Assembly (NCBI RefSeq): GCF_001547895.1
Contig: NZ_AP014627.1
Coordinates: forward strand, 4,281,501-4,345,500
Length of the DNA: 64,000 nt
Source: Pseudomonas sp. Os17
GTDB taxonomy: Bacteria; Pseudomonadota; Gammaproteobacteria; Pseudomonadales; Pseudomonadaceae
Direction: 5' to 3'
The notes under the pieces are model-generated. The model was given only the letters and a program-made list of their open reading frames with translations, was not told the origin of the DNA and made no database searches. The number at the start of each line of letters is the position of its first letter. Within the stretch, counting starts at the first letter, position 1. This document shows positions 1-7,954 of the stretch, one piece after another. Position numbers and translations under genes: made by a program.

Positions 1-1208
1 GTGGCGCCACCACCTCCAAGGCCCACACCGCGGTGAAGATCGAGCCCAAATACAGCAACGACGCGGTGGTCTACGTCACCGACGCCTCCCGCGCCGTGGG
101 CGTGGCCACGCAGTTGCTGTCCAAGGAGCTCAAGGCCGGCTTCGTCGAGAAGACCCGGGAGGAGTACGTGGAAGTGCGCGAGCGCACCGCCAACCGCAGC
201 GCCCGTACCGAACGCCTGAGCTACGCCGCGGCCATCGCCAAGAAGCCGCAGTTCGACTGGGCCGGCTACCAGCCGGTCAAGCCGACCTTCACCGGCGCCC
301 GGGTGCTGGACAACATCGACCTCAAGGTACTGGCCGAATACATCGACTGGACGCCGTTCTTCATCTCCTGGGACCTGGCCGGCAAGTTCCCGCGCATCCT
401 CGAGGACGAAGTGGTGGGTGAAGCCGCCACCGCGCTGTACAAGGACGCCCGAGAGATGCTCGACAAGCTGATCAACGAGAAGCTGATCAGCGCCCGCGCG
501 GTGTTCGGCTTCTGGCCGGCCAACCAGGTGCAGGACGACGACCTGGAAGTCTACGGCGACGACGGCCAGCCACTGGCCCGCCTGCACCACCTGCGCCAGC
601 AGATCATCAAGACCGACGGCAAGCCGAACTTCTCCCTGGCGGACTTCGTCGCGCCCAAGGACAGCGGCATCACCGACTATGTGGGCGGTTTCATCACCAC
701 CGCAGGCATCGGCGCCGAGGAAGTGGCCAAGGCCTATCAGGACGCCGGCGACGACTACAACTCGATCATGGTCAAGGCCCTGGCCGACCGCCTGGCCGAA
801 GCCTGCGCCGAGTGGCTGCACCAGCAGGTGCGCAAGGACTACTGGGGCTATGCCCAGGACGAGCAGCTGGACAACGATGCGCTGATCAAGGAGCAGTACA
901 GCGGCATCCGCCCTGCCCCGGGCTACCCGGCCTGCCCGGACCACACCGAGAAGAGCACCCTGTTCGCCCTGCTCGACCCCGAGGCCAGCGAAGGCCGCGC
1001 CGGGCGCAGTGGCGTGTTCCTCACCGAGCACTTCGCCATGTTCCCGGCGGCGGCGGTCAGCGGCTGGTACTTCGCCCACCCGCAGGCGCAGTACTTCGCC
1101 GTGGGCAAGGTCGACAAGGACCAGGTGCAGAGCTACACCGAGCGCAAGGGCCAGGACCTGGCCGTGAGCGAACGTTGGCTGGCGCCGAACCTGGGCTACG
1201 ACAACTGA
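1..1208 (+). CDS. metH: Cobalamin-dependent methionine synthase, C-terminal part (cut by window start)
   Basis: Methionine synthase transfers a methyl group from methyltetrahydrofolate to homocysteine through methylcobalamin in the cytoplasm. Only the last ~400 residues are here; the frame is open from base 3. The first residues ([13 protein letters not shown]) match the end of the B12-binding domain. The rest is the reactivation domain that uses S-adenosylmethionine and flavodoxin to rescue oxidised cob(II)alamin; its signature [12 protein letters not shown] is present around base 910-945. The protein ends in a normal C-terminus, so there is no sign of truncation other than the window edge. 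A REP-type hairpin follows directly. The identification is very secure; upstream domains (homocysteine and folate binding) cannot be checked. Confidence 0.97.
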   Translation, partial: GATTSKAHTAVKIEPKYSNDAVVYVTDASRAVGVATQLLSKELKAGFVEKTREEYVEVRERTANRSARTERLSYAAAIAKKPQFDWAGYQPVKPTFTGARVLDNIDLKVLAEYIDWTPFFISWDLAGKFPRILEDEVVGEAATALYKDAREMLDKLINEKLISARAVFGFWPANQVQDDDLEVYGDDGQPLARLHHLRQQIIKTDGKPNFSLADFVAPKDSGITDYVGGFITTAGIGAEEVAKAYQDAGDDYNSIMVKALADRLAEACAEWLHQQVRKDYWGYAQDEQLDNDALIKEQYSGIRPAPGYPACPDHTEKSTLFALLDPEASEGRAGRSGVFLTEHFAMFPAAAVSGWYFAHPQAQYFAVGKVDKDQVQSYTERKGQDLAVSERWLAPNLGYDN

Positions 1209-1217
1209 TCAGGCGCG

Positions 1218-1243
1218 GCAGGAGCCGGCTTGCCGGCTCCTGC
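1218..1243. repeat. Perfect 12-bp palindrome with TT loop (REP-like / possible terminator)
   Basis: GCAGGAGCCGGC and its exact complement are separated by TT, ten bases after the metH stop. The core GGAGCCGGCTTGCCGGC is the REP type found several times in this window. There is no T-run, so it is not a classic intrinsic terminator, but it may still protect or end the metH transcript. Confidence 0.7.
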
Positions 1244-1308
1244 ACCCGTCCGCCATCACCGGCCGTATTGTCTATGCTCTGTTGACACCCCACCGTGTCG
1301 AGGGATTT

Positions 1309-1530
1309 ATGGAAGATCCAAGCAACGACCATCAGCCTCCAACCTTCCTGCAGATGCTGCAAAGCGTGCTGGCTGCGGCCTTTGGCGTGCAAAGCGGGAA
1401 AAACCGCGCCCGCGACTTCAGCCACGGCAAGCCCAGTCACTTCATCGTGCTGGGCATTGTCTTCACTGCCCTGTTCGTCCTGGTGCTGTTGGGCATCGCC
1501 AACCTGGCAATGCATCTGGCGGGGGTCTGA
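1309..1530 (+). CDS. DUF2970 family small membrane protein
   Basis: A 73-residue protein starting MEDPSNDHQPPTF. The N-terminal half is soluble and charged (GKNRARDFSHGKPSHF); a single membrane segment of about 25 hydrophobic residues (IVLGIVFTALFVLVLLGIANL) fills the C-terminal half. This organisation, with the FLQMLQSVLAAAFGVQ motif, is that of DUF2970 proteins, which have no known function. The ATG at 1309 was preferred to an upstream in-frame TTG because a GAGGG ribosome-binding site lies about 5 bases before it. It stands alone between metH and a convergent gene. Confidence 0.8.
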   Translation: MEDPSNDHQPPTFLQMLQSVLAAAFGVQSGKNRARDFSHGKPSHFIVLGIVFTALFVLVLLGIANLAMHLAGV

Positions 1531-1537
1531 AAGCGGG

Positions 1538-2623
1538 TCAGTGCAGCAACAGCTGCAAACCGAAGGGATAGCGATAGCTGTCCGGCTTGCCCTGGGCGGA
1601 CAGCCCGTGAAAGTCGACGCGGGCCCCGACCTGATCGCCAAAGCGCAAGAGCTGCTGGGCTTGAGCGCGGGTCAATGACTGGAACAGCGACAATTGCCAG
1701 TCGGGCCCTCCCAGGCGCCGGGGATCCAGCCCCAGCGCATCGTCATGCAGGGCCACCAGGGCCCAGCCACCGATCGTGAAATGCCCGGCCATCAGCACCG
1801 ACAGTTGCCCGTCGATCAATGCCCGCAAGGCTTCGGGCGAACTGTTGAGCCCGCTGAACAGCAGGTCGATCCCCGGCTTGCGGCCCAATTCCCGGGCAGC
1901 CTGCATGGCCCCCAGGGCCATTTCATCGTTGGCCGACCAGACCAGTTGCGTCTGCGGATAACGCTGCAGCAGCTGCCGCGCCTGTTCGTGCGCCCGCTGC
2001 CGGTTCCATTCGCCATACACCATTTGCCGCAGACGCACCTGAGGATGCTCCGCCAGGGCCCGACGCAGCCCTTGCTCGCGCAACTGCGCCGCTGGCGTGA
2101 CTTTGACCCCGGAGAACGCCAGCAAGTCGATGGTCTGCCCTTCAGGCACAGGGCCGTGCTTGCGCAGCAGCTCGTTGAGCATTCGATAGCCGGCCTCTTC
2201 GTCGTTGCCCATCATGCTGCCGATCCAATCGGAGTAGCTGCTGCGACTTTGGCTGATCAAGGCCCGCTGATCTTCGGTCAGCGGGCTGTTGACGATGAAC
2301 AGCTTGACCCCGGTGCCCTGAGACATGCGCAGGATCTGTGGCGCGACATATTGCTCGTTGACCAACATCAGGTAATCGGGCTTCTGCTCTCGCTGAAACA
2401 GCTCCCGGGCCTGATCGAGAGAATTCTGGGGATTGCGTTCGCCATAGAGAATCTGCAGATCCATGCCCAGGTCCCGAGCGGCGGCCTGCATGAATTGCGA
2501 ATAGCTGACCCAGAAGGTTTCCGTCGAATTGCCGGGATTGAGAAACACCACGGTCGTCGCCTGAGCCACTGCCCAGAACGGCAGACTCAGAAGCAGCAAG
2601 CACTTGAACAGAACCTTGAACAT
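1538..2623 (-). CDS. Orphan periplasmic ligand-binding protein (sugar/LacI-type fold)
   Basis: 361 residues with a signal peptide ending at about residue 22 (FWAVAQA). The remainder reads as a type I periplasmic binding protein of the ribose/LacI-like class (Peripla_BP_4): a first beta strand TTVVFLNPGN, the hinge region LVWSANDEMALGAMQAARELG, and a second lobe with LLFSGLNSSPEAL. Such proteins deliver sugars or autoinducers to ABC transporters or present ligands to sensor kinases. No permease, ATPase or kinase gene lies next to it, so the partner is unknown. The start codon has no strong ribosome-binding site. It converges on the DUF2970 gene and lies downstream of a tiny membrane-protein gene on the same strand. 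Confidence 0.8.
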   Translation of the reverse strand: MFKVLFKCLLLLSLPFWAVAQATTVVFLNPGNSTETFWVSYSQFMQAAARDLGMDLQILYGERNPQNSLDQARELFQREQKPDYLMLVNEQYVAPQILRMSQGTGVKLFIVNSPLTEDQRALISQSRSSYSDWIGSMMGNDEEAGYRMLNELLRKHGPVPEGQTIDLLAFSGVKVTPAAQLREQGLRRALAEHPQVRLRQMVYGEWNRQRAHEQARQLLQRYPQTQLVWSANDEMALGAMQAARELGRKPGIDLLFSGLNSSPEALRALIDGQLSVLMAGHFTIGGWALVALHDDALGLDPRRLGGPDWQLSLFQSLTRAQAQQLLRFGDQVGARVDFHGLSAQGKPDSYRYPFGLQLLLH

Positions 2624-2733
2624 TACGAAAGGAGCCCCAGAATTATCCCAGGCAGTATAACTGGCAACGTACTGGCCAACGGCGGCAAATTGTCATGATT
2701 GTCCGACAATTCGGGCTCCTGGGTTGGACTCGA

Positions 2734-2847
2734 CTACTGGTGACTGACCCAAAACACGGCCGTACCCACGACCAGTATGATCAGAAAAAGAATGGCCCAA
2801 GCATCAACGCTACTGTCACTTTTCCTTGTTTTGGTTGGATGGCTCAT
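2734..2847 (-). CDS. 37-residue single-pass membrane protein
   Basis: A very short open frame with an AGAGGCG ribosome-binding site five bases before the ATG. The product has a polar, basic N-terminus (MSHPTKTRKSDSSVD) and then one hydrophobic segment (AWAILFLIILVVGTAVFWV) ending at VSHQ. This positive-inside, single-helix architecture is typical of real bacterial small membrane proteins. Function is unknown. It lies 110 bases upstream of the periplasmic binding protein on the same strand and diverges from cysI. The clear Shine-Dalgarno and the clean hydrophobic block support coding; length alone does not. Confidence 0.6.
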   Translation of the reverse strand: MSHPTKTRKSDSSVDAWAILFLIILVVGTAVFWVSHQ

Positions 2848-2939
2848 AGCATCGCCTCTAGTAGATTTTGTCGGTGACTGCTCAAAGACACGATCACAGT
2901 TAAGCTCAGGATTGCCCCTACCACAAATGGGGTTACTGC

Positions 2940-3126
2940 ATCTCCCCTACCGTTAGTCGTTTTGGTTCTTTTCATATACTCAAACATCACTTTTGCGCAT
3001 AACCACAAACTGGTATCGTTCGCCGGCTCCGAAGGGAGTGCGCGGCCGTGCGCGCAGATTTGCTTACATGGGTGGCGTTGAGCGTGTGCGCTGGTGTGCC
3101 ACCTGTAGCCTGAGAACTGGACCTAT
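2940..3126 (+). promoter_or_regulatory. Promoter and untranslated leader region of cysI
   Basis: The bases between the small divergent gene and cysI are more A/T-rich than their flanks. A TATACT box at 2975-2980 is a possible -10; no good -35 is visible, which would fit activator dependence (CysB is the usual activator of cysI in Pseudomonas). That is inference: no CysB site was identified. Confidence 0.35.
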
Positions 3127-4785
3127 ATGTACGTATACGACGAGTACGATCAGCGGATCATCGAGGACCGCGTCAAGCAGTTCCGTGATCAGACCCGACG
3201 CTATCTGGCAGGCGAGCTGAGCGAAGAAGAATTCCGCCCCCTGCGTCTGCAGAATGGCCTCTATATCCAACGTTTTGCCCCGATGCTGCGGGTCGCCGTG
3301 CCCTACGGCCAACTGACTTCGCGCCAAGCGCGGATGATGGCCAAGATCGCCCGCGACTACGACAAGGGTTATGCGCACATCAGTACCCGGCAGAACGTGC
3401 AGTTCAACTGGCCGGCCCTGGAAGACGTGCCGGACATCCTCGCCGAGCTGGCCACCGTGCAGATGCACGCCATCCAGACCAGCGGCAACTGCCTGCGCAA
3501 CGTCACCACCGACCAGTTCGCCGGTGTCGCCGCCGACGAGTTGATCGACCCGCGCCCCTGGTGCGAGATCGTCCGTCAATGGACCACCTTCCACCCGGAA
3601 TTCGCCTACCTGCCGCGCAAGTTCAAGATCGCCATCAATGGCTCGACCTCCGACCGCGCGGCCATCGAAGTCCACGACATTGGCCTGGAGCCGGTGTACA
3701 ACGCCGCCGGCGAGCTGGGTTTTAGGGTCCTGGTGGGTGGTGGCCTGGGCCGCACCCCGGTGGTCGGCGCCTTCATCAACGAGTTCCTGCCGTGGCAGGA
3801 CCTGCTGAGCTACCTCGACGCCATCCTGCGGGTCTACAACCGCTATGGCCGTCGCGACAACAAGTACAAGGCGCGGATCAAGATCCTGGTCAAGGCCCTG
3901 ACGCCTGAAGTGTTCGCCGAGAAAGTCGAGGCGGAAATGGTCCACCTGCGCGGCGGCCAGACCACCCTCACCGAAGCCGAAGTGCATCGGGTGGCCAAAC
4001 ACTTCGTCGACCCGGACTACAAGGCCCTGAGCAACCAGGACGCCGAACTGGCGGCCCTGGACAAGGAGCACCCGGGCTTTGCCCGCTGGCGTGCGCGCAA
4101 CACCCTGGCCCACAAGAAGCCGGGCTACGTTGCCGTGACCCTGTCGCTCAAACCTACCGGCGTAGCGCCGGGGGACGTGACCGACAAGCAGTTCGACGCC
4201 ATCGCCGATCTGGCCGACCGTTACAGCTTCGGCCAGTTGCGCACCTCCCATGAACAGAACGTGATTCTCGCCGACGTCGAGCAGAGCCAGCTGTTCACCC
4301 TGTGGGGCGAGCTGCGCGAAAACGGCTTCGCCACGCCGAACATCGGCCTTTTGACCGACATCATCTGCTGCCCGGGCGGCGACTTCTGCTCCCTGGCCAA
4401 CGCCAAGTCGATCCCGATTGCCGAATCCATCCAGCGCCGTTTCGACGACCTGGACTACCTGTTCGACATCGGCGAGCTGGACCTGAACATCTCCGGCTGC
4501 ATGAACGCCTGTGGTCACCACCACGTCGGCCACATCGGCATCCTCGGGGTGGACAAGAAAGGCGAGGAGTTCTACCAGGTGTCCCTGGGTGGCAGCGCCA
4601 GCCGCGACGCCAGCCTGGGCAAGATCCTCGGCCCGTCCTTCGCCCAGGACGACATGCCCGACGTGATCTCGAAGCTGATCGACGTGTACGTGGAACAACG
4701 CACCGAAGACGAACGCTTCATCGACACCTATCAACGTATTGGCATCGACCTCTTCAAGGAGCGCGTCTATGCAGCGAATCATTAA
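3127..4785 (+). CDS. cysI: Sulfite reductase hemoprotein (nitrite/sulfite reductase family)
   Basis: 552 residues. Reduces sulfite to sulfide for cysteine synthesis using a coupled siroheme and [4Fe-4S] cluster. The cluster-binding cysteines are visible as C415-x5-C421 (CPGGDFC) and C458-x3-C462 (CMNAC), followed by GHHHVGHIGILG. Two ferredoxin-like half domains frame them, including the siroheme-side motif STRQNVQF at about residue 80. The start is an ATG in MYVYDEYDQRIIEDRVKQF. The following DUF934 gene begins inside the last 17 bases, indicating translational coupling. The layout metH ... cysI-DUF934 is the usual Pseudomonas arrangement. Confidence 0.95.
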   Translation: MYVYDEYDQRIIEDRVKQFRDQTRRYLAGELSEEEFRPLRLQNGLYIQRFAPMLRVAVPYGQLTSRQARMMAKIARDYDKGYAHISTRQNVQFNWPALEDVPDILAELATVQMHAIQTSGNCLRNVTTDQFAGVAADELIDPRPWCEIVRQWTTFHPEFAYLPRKFKIAINGSTSDRAAIEVHDIGLEPVYNAAGELGFRVLVGGGLGRTPVVGAFINEFLPWQDLLSYLDAILRVYNRYGRRDNKYKARIKILVKALTPEVFAEKVEAEMVHLRGGQTTLTEAEVHRVAKHFVDPDYKALSNQDAELAALDKEHPGFARWRARNTLAHKKPGYVAVTLSLKPTGVAPGDVTDKQFDAIADLADRYSFGQLRTSHEQNVILADVEQSQLFTLWGELRENGFATPNIGLLTDIICCPGGDFCSLANAKSIPIAESIQRRFDDLDYLFDIGELDLNISGCMNACGHHHVGHIGILGVDKKGEEFYQVSLGGSASRDASLGKILGPSFAQDDMPDVISKLIDVYVEQRTEDERFIDTYQRIGIDLFKERVYAANH

Positions 4786-5263
4786 GAACAACGAGGTCAT
4801 CGACGAGACCTGGCACCTGCTGCCCAAGGACGCGACCCTCGACGGCATCTCCAACTGCGACGACCTGATCGTGCCGCTGGCCCTGTGGCGCGACCACGCC
4901 CACGCCCTCAAGGCCCGCGATGGCGGTCTGGGCGTATGGCTGGATGCGGACGAAGAAGCCGAGGAAATCGGCGACGACGTCGAGCATTTCCAGGTCATTG
5001 CCCTGAACTTCCCGGCCTTCACCGATGGCCGCAACTACTCCAACGCCCGCCTGCTGCGTGACCGTTATGGCTACAAAGGCGAACTGCGAGCGATTGGCGA
5101 CGTATTGCGCGACCAGCTGTTCTACCTGCACCGCTGCGGCTTCGACGCCTATGCCCTGCGGGCCGACAAGGACCCCTACGAAGCCCTGGAAAGCCTCAAG
5201 GACTTCTCGGTGACCTACCAGGCCGCCACTGACGAACCGCTGCCGCTGTTCCGTCGCCGCTAA
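4769..5263 (+). CDS. DUF934 protein of the sulfite-reduction operon
   Basis: 164 residues starting MQRIIKNNEVIDETWHLLP. The start overlaps the end of cysI by 17 bases and is preceded by AAGGAG, so the two are co-translated. The family (DUF934) is nearly always linked to cysI or other assimilatory sulfate genes in proteobacteria and is sometimes annotated as an oxidoreductase; its biochemical role is not established. Visible landmarks are the FPAFTDGRNYSNARLLRDRYGY block and LRDQLFYLHRCGFDAY. A strong intrinsic terminator follows 17 bases after the stop. Confidence 0.9.
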   Translation: MQRIIKNNEVIDETWHLLPKDATLDGISNCDDLIVPLALWRDHAHALKARDGGLGVWLDADEEAEEIGDDVEHFQVIALNFPAFTDGRNYSNARLLRDRYGYKGELRAIGDVLRDQLFYLHRCGFDAYALRADKDPYEALESLKDFSVTYQAATDEPLPLFRRR

Positions 5264-5280
5264 GCCCTGGCGTCAACAAA

Positions 5281-5316
5281 AAGCCCTGAACCGGGAAACC
5301 GGTTCAGGGCTTTTTT
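5281..5316 (+). terminator. Intrinsic terminator of the cysI operon
   Basis: A perfect 14-bp stem (AAGCCCTGAACCGG paired with CCGGTTCAGGGCTT) closed by a GAAA tetraloop and followed by a six-base T run. Confidence 0.92.
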
Positions 5317-5341
5317 GTATCCGCCTCTCCCATCGACCGCT

Positions 5342-5368
5342 GGAGCCGGCGCCTGGGACACCGGCTCC
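5342..5368. repeat. REP-like inverted repeat downstream of sohB
   Basis: GGAGCCGG and CCGGCTCC face each other across 11 bases in the short gap between the cysI-operon terminator and the 3' end of sohB. Confidence 0.45.
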
Positions 5369-5380
5369 TGAAGCCGGGGC

Positions 5381-6415
5381 TTACCAGAACCGCTGCTGGG
5401 TCAGGCGACTCCACCAGGTCAGCAGCACGCGGTCGATGGAACCGCTGGCCGCCAGCCCCACACGCTCCTGCAAGCTCTTGCGCTCGGCATAGTGCAGGTG
5501 GAACACCTCGGCATTCTTGGCTTTTTCCGCCAGGTACTCATCGCTGGTCTGCAACTCGTCCACCAGCAGTTTTTCCTGCGCGGCCACCCCCAGCCAGACT
5601 TCACCGGTGGCCACTTCATCAATGGCCAGTTGCGGGCGATAGCGGGACACGAAGTTCTTGAACAGTTGATGGGTCACGTCCAGGTCTTCCTGGAACTTCT
5701 CCCGACCCTTCTCGGTGTTCTCGCCAAACACCGTCAGGGTGCGCTTGTACTCGCCGGCGGTGAGCACTTCAAAATCGATGTCGTGCTTCTTCAGCAGGCG
5801 ATTGACGTTGGGCAACTGGGCCACCACGCCAATGGAGCCGAGGATGGCGAACGGTGCGCTGATGATCTTCTCGCCGATGCACGCCATCATGTAGCCGCCA
5901 CTGGCCGCCACCTTGTCGATGCATACGGTCAAAGGCACCCCGGCCTGGCGAATACGCGCCAGTTGAGAGGACGCCAGGCCATAGCTGTGCACCATGCCGC
6001 CGCCACTTTCCAGGCGCAGCACCACTTCATCCTTGGGCGTGGCCAGGCTCAGCAAGGCGGTGATCTCGTGGCGCAGGCCTTCAGTGGCGGAGGCCTTGAT
6101 ATCGCCATTGAAGTCCAGCACGAACACCCGGGACTTGGCTTCGGCCGGTTGTTTCTTCTGCTTTTTCTGGCTCTTTTCGGTCTTGCTCTGGGCCTTGCGC
6201 AGGGCCTTGAGCTGATCCTTGTCCAGCAGGCTCTGCTCCAGGCGCTCGCGCAGGTCCTTGTAGAAATCATTCAGCTTGCTGACCTGCAACTGCCCGGCGC
6301 CCTTGCGGCGCCCCTTGCCGCGCAGGGCAGCGGCAGTGACCAGCACCACCAGAATGGCAACCACCAGGGTCACGGTCTTGGCCAGGAAACTGGCGTATTC
6401 GGTGAAAAACTCCAC
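5381..6415 (-). CDS. sohB: Inner-membrane S49 peptidase SohB
   Basis: 344 residues. A single N-terminal membrane segment (about residues 8-31) is followed by a long charged linker rich in Lys/Gln (about 60-95) and an S49 protease domain like the signal-peptide peptidase SppA. The nucleophile is Ser172 (KVAASGGYMM) and the general base Lys224 (GEYKRTLT), the Ser-Lys dyad of the family. E. coli SohB is thought to act in the periplasm on envelope proteins; the substrate here is unknown. Translation starts at a GTG with AGGAG about six bases upstream; no better ATG is available. The gene is monocistronic and converges on the cysI operon terminator. Confidence 0.93.
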   Translation of the reverse strand: MEFFTEYASFLAKTVTLVVAILVVLVTAAALRGKGRRKGAGQLQVSKLNDFYKDLRERLEQSLLDKDQLKALRKAQSKTEKSQKKQKKQPAEAKSRVFVLDFNGDIKASATEGLRHEITALLSLATPKDEVVLRLESGGGMVHSYGLASSQLARIRQAGVPLTVCIDKVAASGGYMMACIGEKIISAPFAILGSIGVVAQLPNVNRLLKKHDIDFEVLTAGEYKRTLTVFGENTEKGREKFQEDLDVTHQLFKNFVSRYRPQLAIDEVATGEVWLGVAAQEKLLVDELQTSDEYLAEKAKNAEVFHLHYAERKSLQERVGLAASGSIDRVLLTWWSRLTQQRFW

Positions 6416-6618
6416 AGGGACTCCTCAAACATGAACCGCTGCCAACCAGCAGCGCAATGGGCTCAAGCATACCGGCGCGACCTGCCGGCCACCAGTCGCG
6501 AAACCTCGTGTTACGAGGCTCCAACAAGCATTTCAAACAAGCGTATGTTTTTTCATTGACAGCTCACCGGCATCCTCATAACCTCGCAAAACTTTCAACG
6601 TACCGGGACGACACGGAC

Positions 6619-7329
6619 GTGGGCAGCATCTATTTGATTCGACATGGCCAAGCCTCTTTCGGTGCAGACGACTACGACGTGTTGTCCGCCACCGGCGTGC
6701 GCCAGGCTGCGGTGCTCGGCGAGCATCTGGCTGCGCTGGGCGTCAGCTTCGATCGCTGCCTGTCCGGCGACCTGCGGCGCCAGCAGCACACCGCACACAC
6801 CGCCATGGAACAGATGAGCGCCGCCGGTGTTGACCAGCCGCCTCTGGAAATCGATGCCGCCTTCAACGAATTCGACGCCGACGCCATTATCCGCGCGCTG
6901 CTGCCCGACCTGCTGCCCCAGGAACCCGAAGCGCTGAACATCCTGCGCAACGCCGCGCAGAACCGCGCCGAGTTCCAACGCATCTTCGCCCTGATCATCC
7001 AGCGCTGGCTGGCCGGCACCTACGATCCTCCCGGGCTGGAAAGCTGGCTGGGCTTCGTCGAACGGGTCCAGGGCGGCCTGCAGCGGATTCTCGAAGCCGC
7101 GGACAACCAGCACAAGATTGCCGTGTTCACCTCCGGTGGCACCATCACCGCCCTGCTCCACCTGATCACCCGGATACCTGCCCAGCAGGCGTTCGAACTG
7201 AATTGGCAAATCGTCAACACCTCGCTCAACCAGCTGAAGTTCCGCGGGCGCGAGGTGTCTTTGGCTTCCTTCAACGGTCATGCCCATCTGCAACTGTTGA
7301 AGGCTCCGGAGCTCATCACTTTCCGTTGA
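6619..7329 (+). CDS. Histidine phosphatase family protein
   Basis: 236 residues from a GTG start (VGSIYLIRHGQASFGADDYD). The phosphate-binding RHG motif lies at residues 8-10, so His9 is the predicted phosphohistidine; the second conserved part, IAVFTSGGTITALL, lies near residue 175. Members dephosphorylate sugars, nucleotides or proteins; nothing here fixes the substrate. The GTG was chosen because any longer frame adds residues upstream of the usual family start and the beta strand leading to RHG begins immediately. It lies 50 bases before an SCP2-domain gene on the same strand, and a common transcript is likely. Confidence 0.88.
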   Translation: MGSIYLIRHGQASFGADDYDVLSATGVRQAAVLGEHLAALGVSFDRCLSGDLRRQQHTAHTAMEQMSAAGVDQPPLEIDAAFNEFDADAIIRALLPDLLPQEPEALNILRNAAQNRAEFQRIFALIIQRWLAGTYDPPGLESWLGFVERVQGGLQRILEAADNQHKIAVFTSGGTITALLHLITRIPAQQAFELNWQIVNTSLNQLKFRGREVSLASFNGHAHLQLLKAPELITFR

Positions 7330-7379
7330 GCCCGGCTTACTGTGACCCTTGCTGTAACCACCCATAAAAGGATCGAACC

Positions 7380-7694
7380 ATGACCTCCGTAGCTGACGCC
7401 GTACAAGCCATGCAAGCCAAGTTCAACCCAGCTGCCGCTGCCGGCCTGGACCTGGTTTTCGGTTTCCGCATCGATGATTCCAAGCACTTCTCGCTGGTCG
7501 TCAAGGACAGCACCTGTGAACTCAAGGAAGGCGAAAACCCGGACGCCCAAGTCACTCTGGTAATGGACGGCGAAACCCTGGACGGCATCGTCAGCGGCGA
7601 AACCGACGGCATGCAAGCCTTCATGGGCGGCAAACTGCGCGCCGAAGGCGACATGATGCTGGCCATGAAACTGAGCGAGCTGTTCCCAGCCTAA
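7380..7694 (+). CDS. SCP2 sterol-binding domain protein
   Basis: 104 residues, essentially one SCP2 domain: VADAVQAMQAKFNPAAA, then the core strands FGFRIDDSKHFSLVVKD, VTLVMDGETLDGIVSGE, and FMGGKLRAEGDMMLAMKL. SCP2 folds carry lipids or acyl chains in a hydrophobic cavity. The gene follows the histidine phosphatase by 50 bases with an AAGGAT ribosome-binding site and is ended by a hairpin. Its ligand is not predictable from sequence. Confidence 0.92.
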   Translation: MTSVADAVQAMQAKFNPAAAAGLDLVFGFRIDDSKHFSLVVKDSTCELKEGENPDAQVTLVMDGETLDGIVSGETDGMQAFMGGKLRAEGDMMLAMKLSELFPA

Positions 7695-7718
7695 GACCCT
7701 ACAAGGTCCGGCTGCATG

Positions 7719-7745
7719 CAAATCCCGCCCCTGTGGCGGGATTTG
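7719..7745 (+). terminator. Hairpin terminator after the SCP2 gene
   Basis: Eleven-base stem CAAATCCCGCC / GGCGGGATTTG with a CCTGT loop, 24 bases after the stop. The T-run that follows is weak (TCGTTTCT). Confidence 0.7.
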
Positions 7746-7954
7746 TCGTTTCTGCTCCCGGCAAAGGCTCTGGCGCAAGCTTTTGCCCCAGGTCAATACC
7801 ACTGGGCGGAACGCCATTTCAGGCGGCACGCTTGATTGATCTCGGTCAGTTATCCCAGCGCAGCACCCCTCTACTCTTGCGCCTCCATCGCGGCCAGGGA
7901 CGGCACAGCCGGAACCCTTTGCCACTGTGCTATCACTCACGGAAGAGTCTGCTT

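Noticed and set aside
3064..5034. 656-codon minus-strand open frame opposite cysI
   Set aside because: Lies wholly over cysI and DUF934 in the complementary frame; composition (repeated VDAGQ-type residues) is that of an antisense shadow in G/C-rich DNA.
7733..7954. N-terminal extension of the HoxX-like protein (frame open from 7733)
   Set aside because: The extension covers the SCP2 terminator and has no family-like sequence; the ATG at 7955 has a ribosome-binding site and begins at the formyltransferase first strand.
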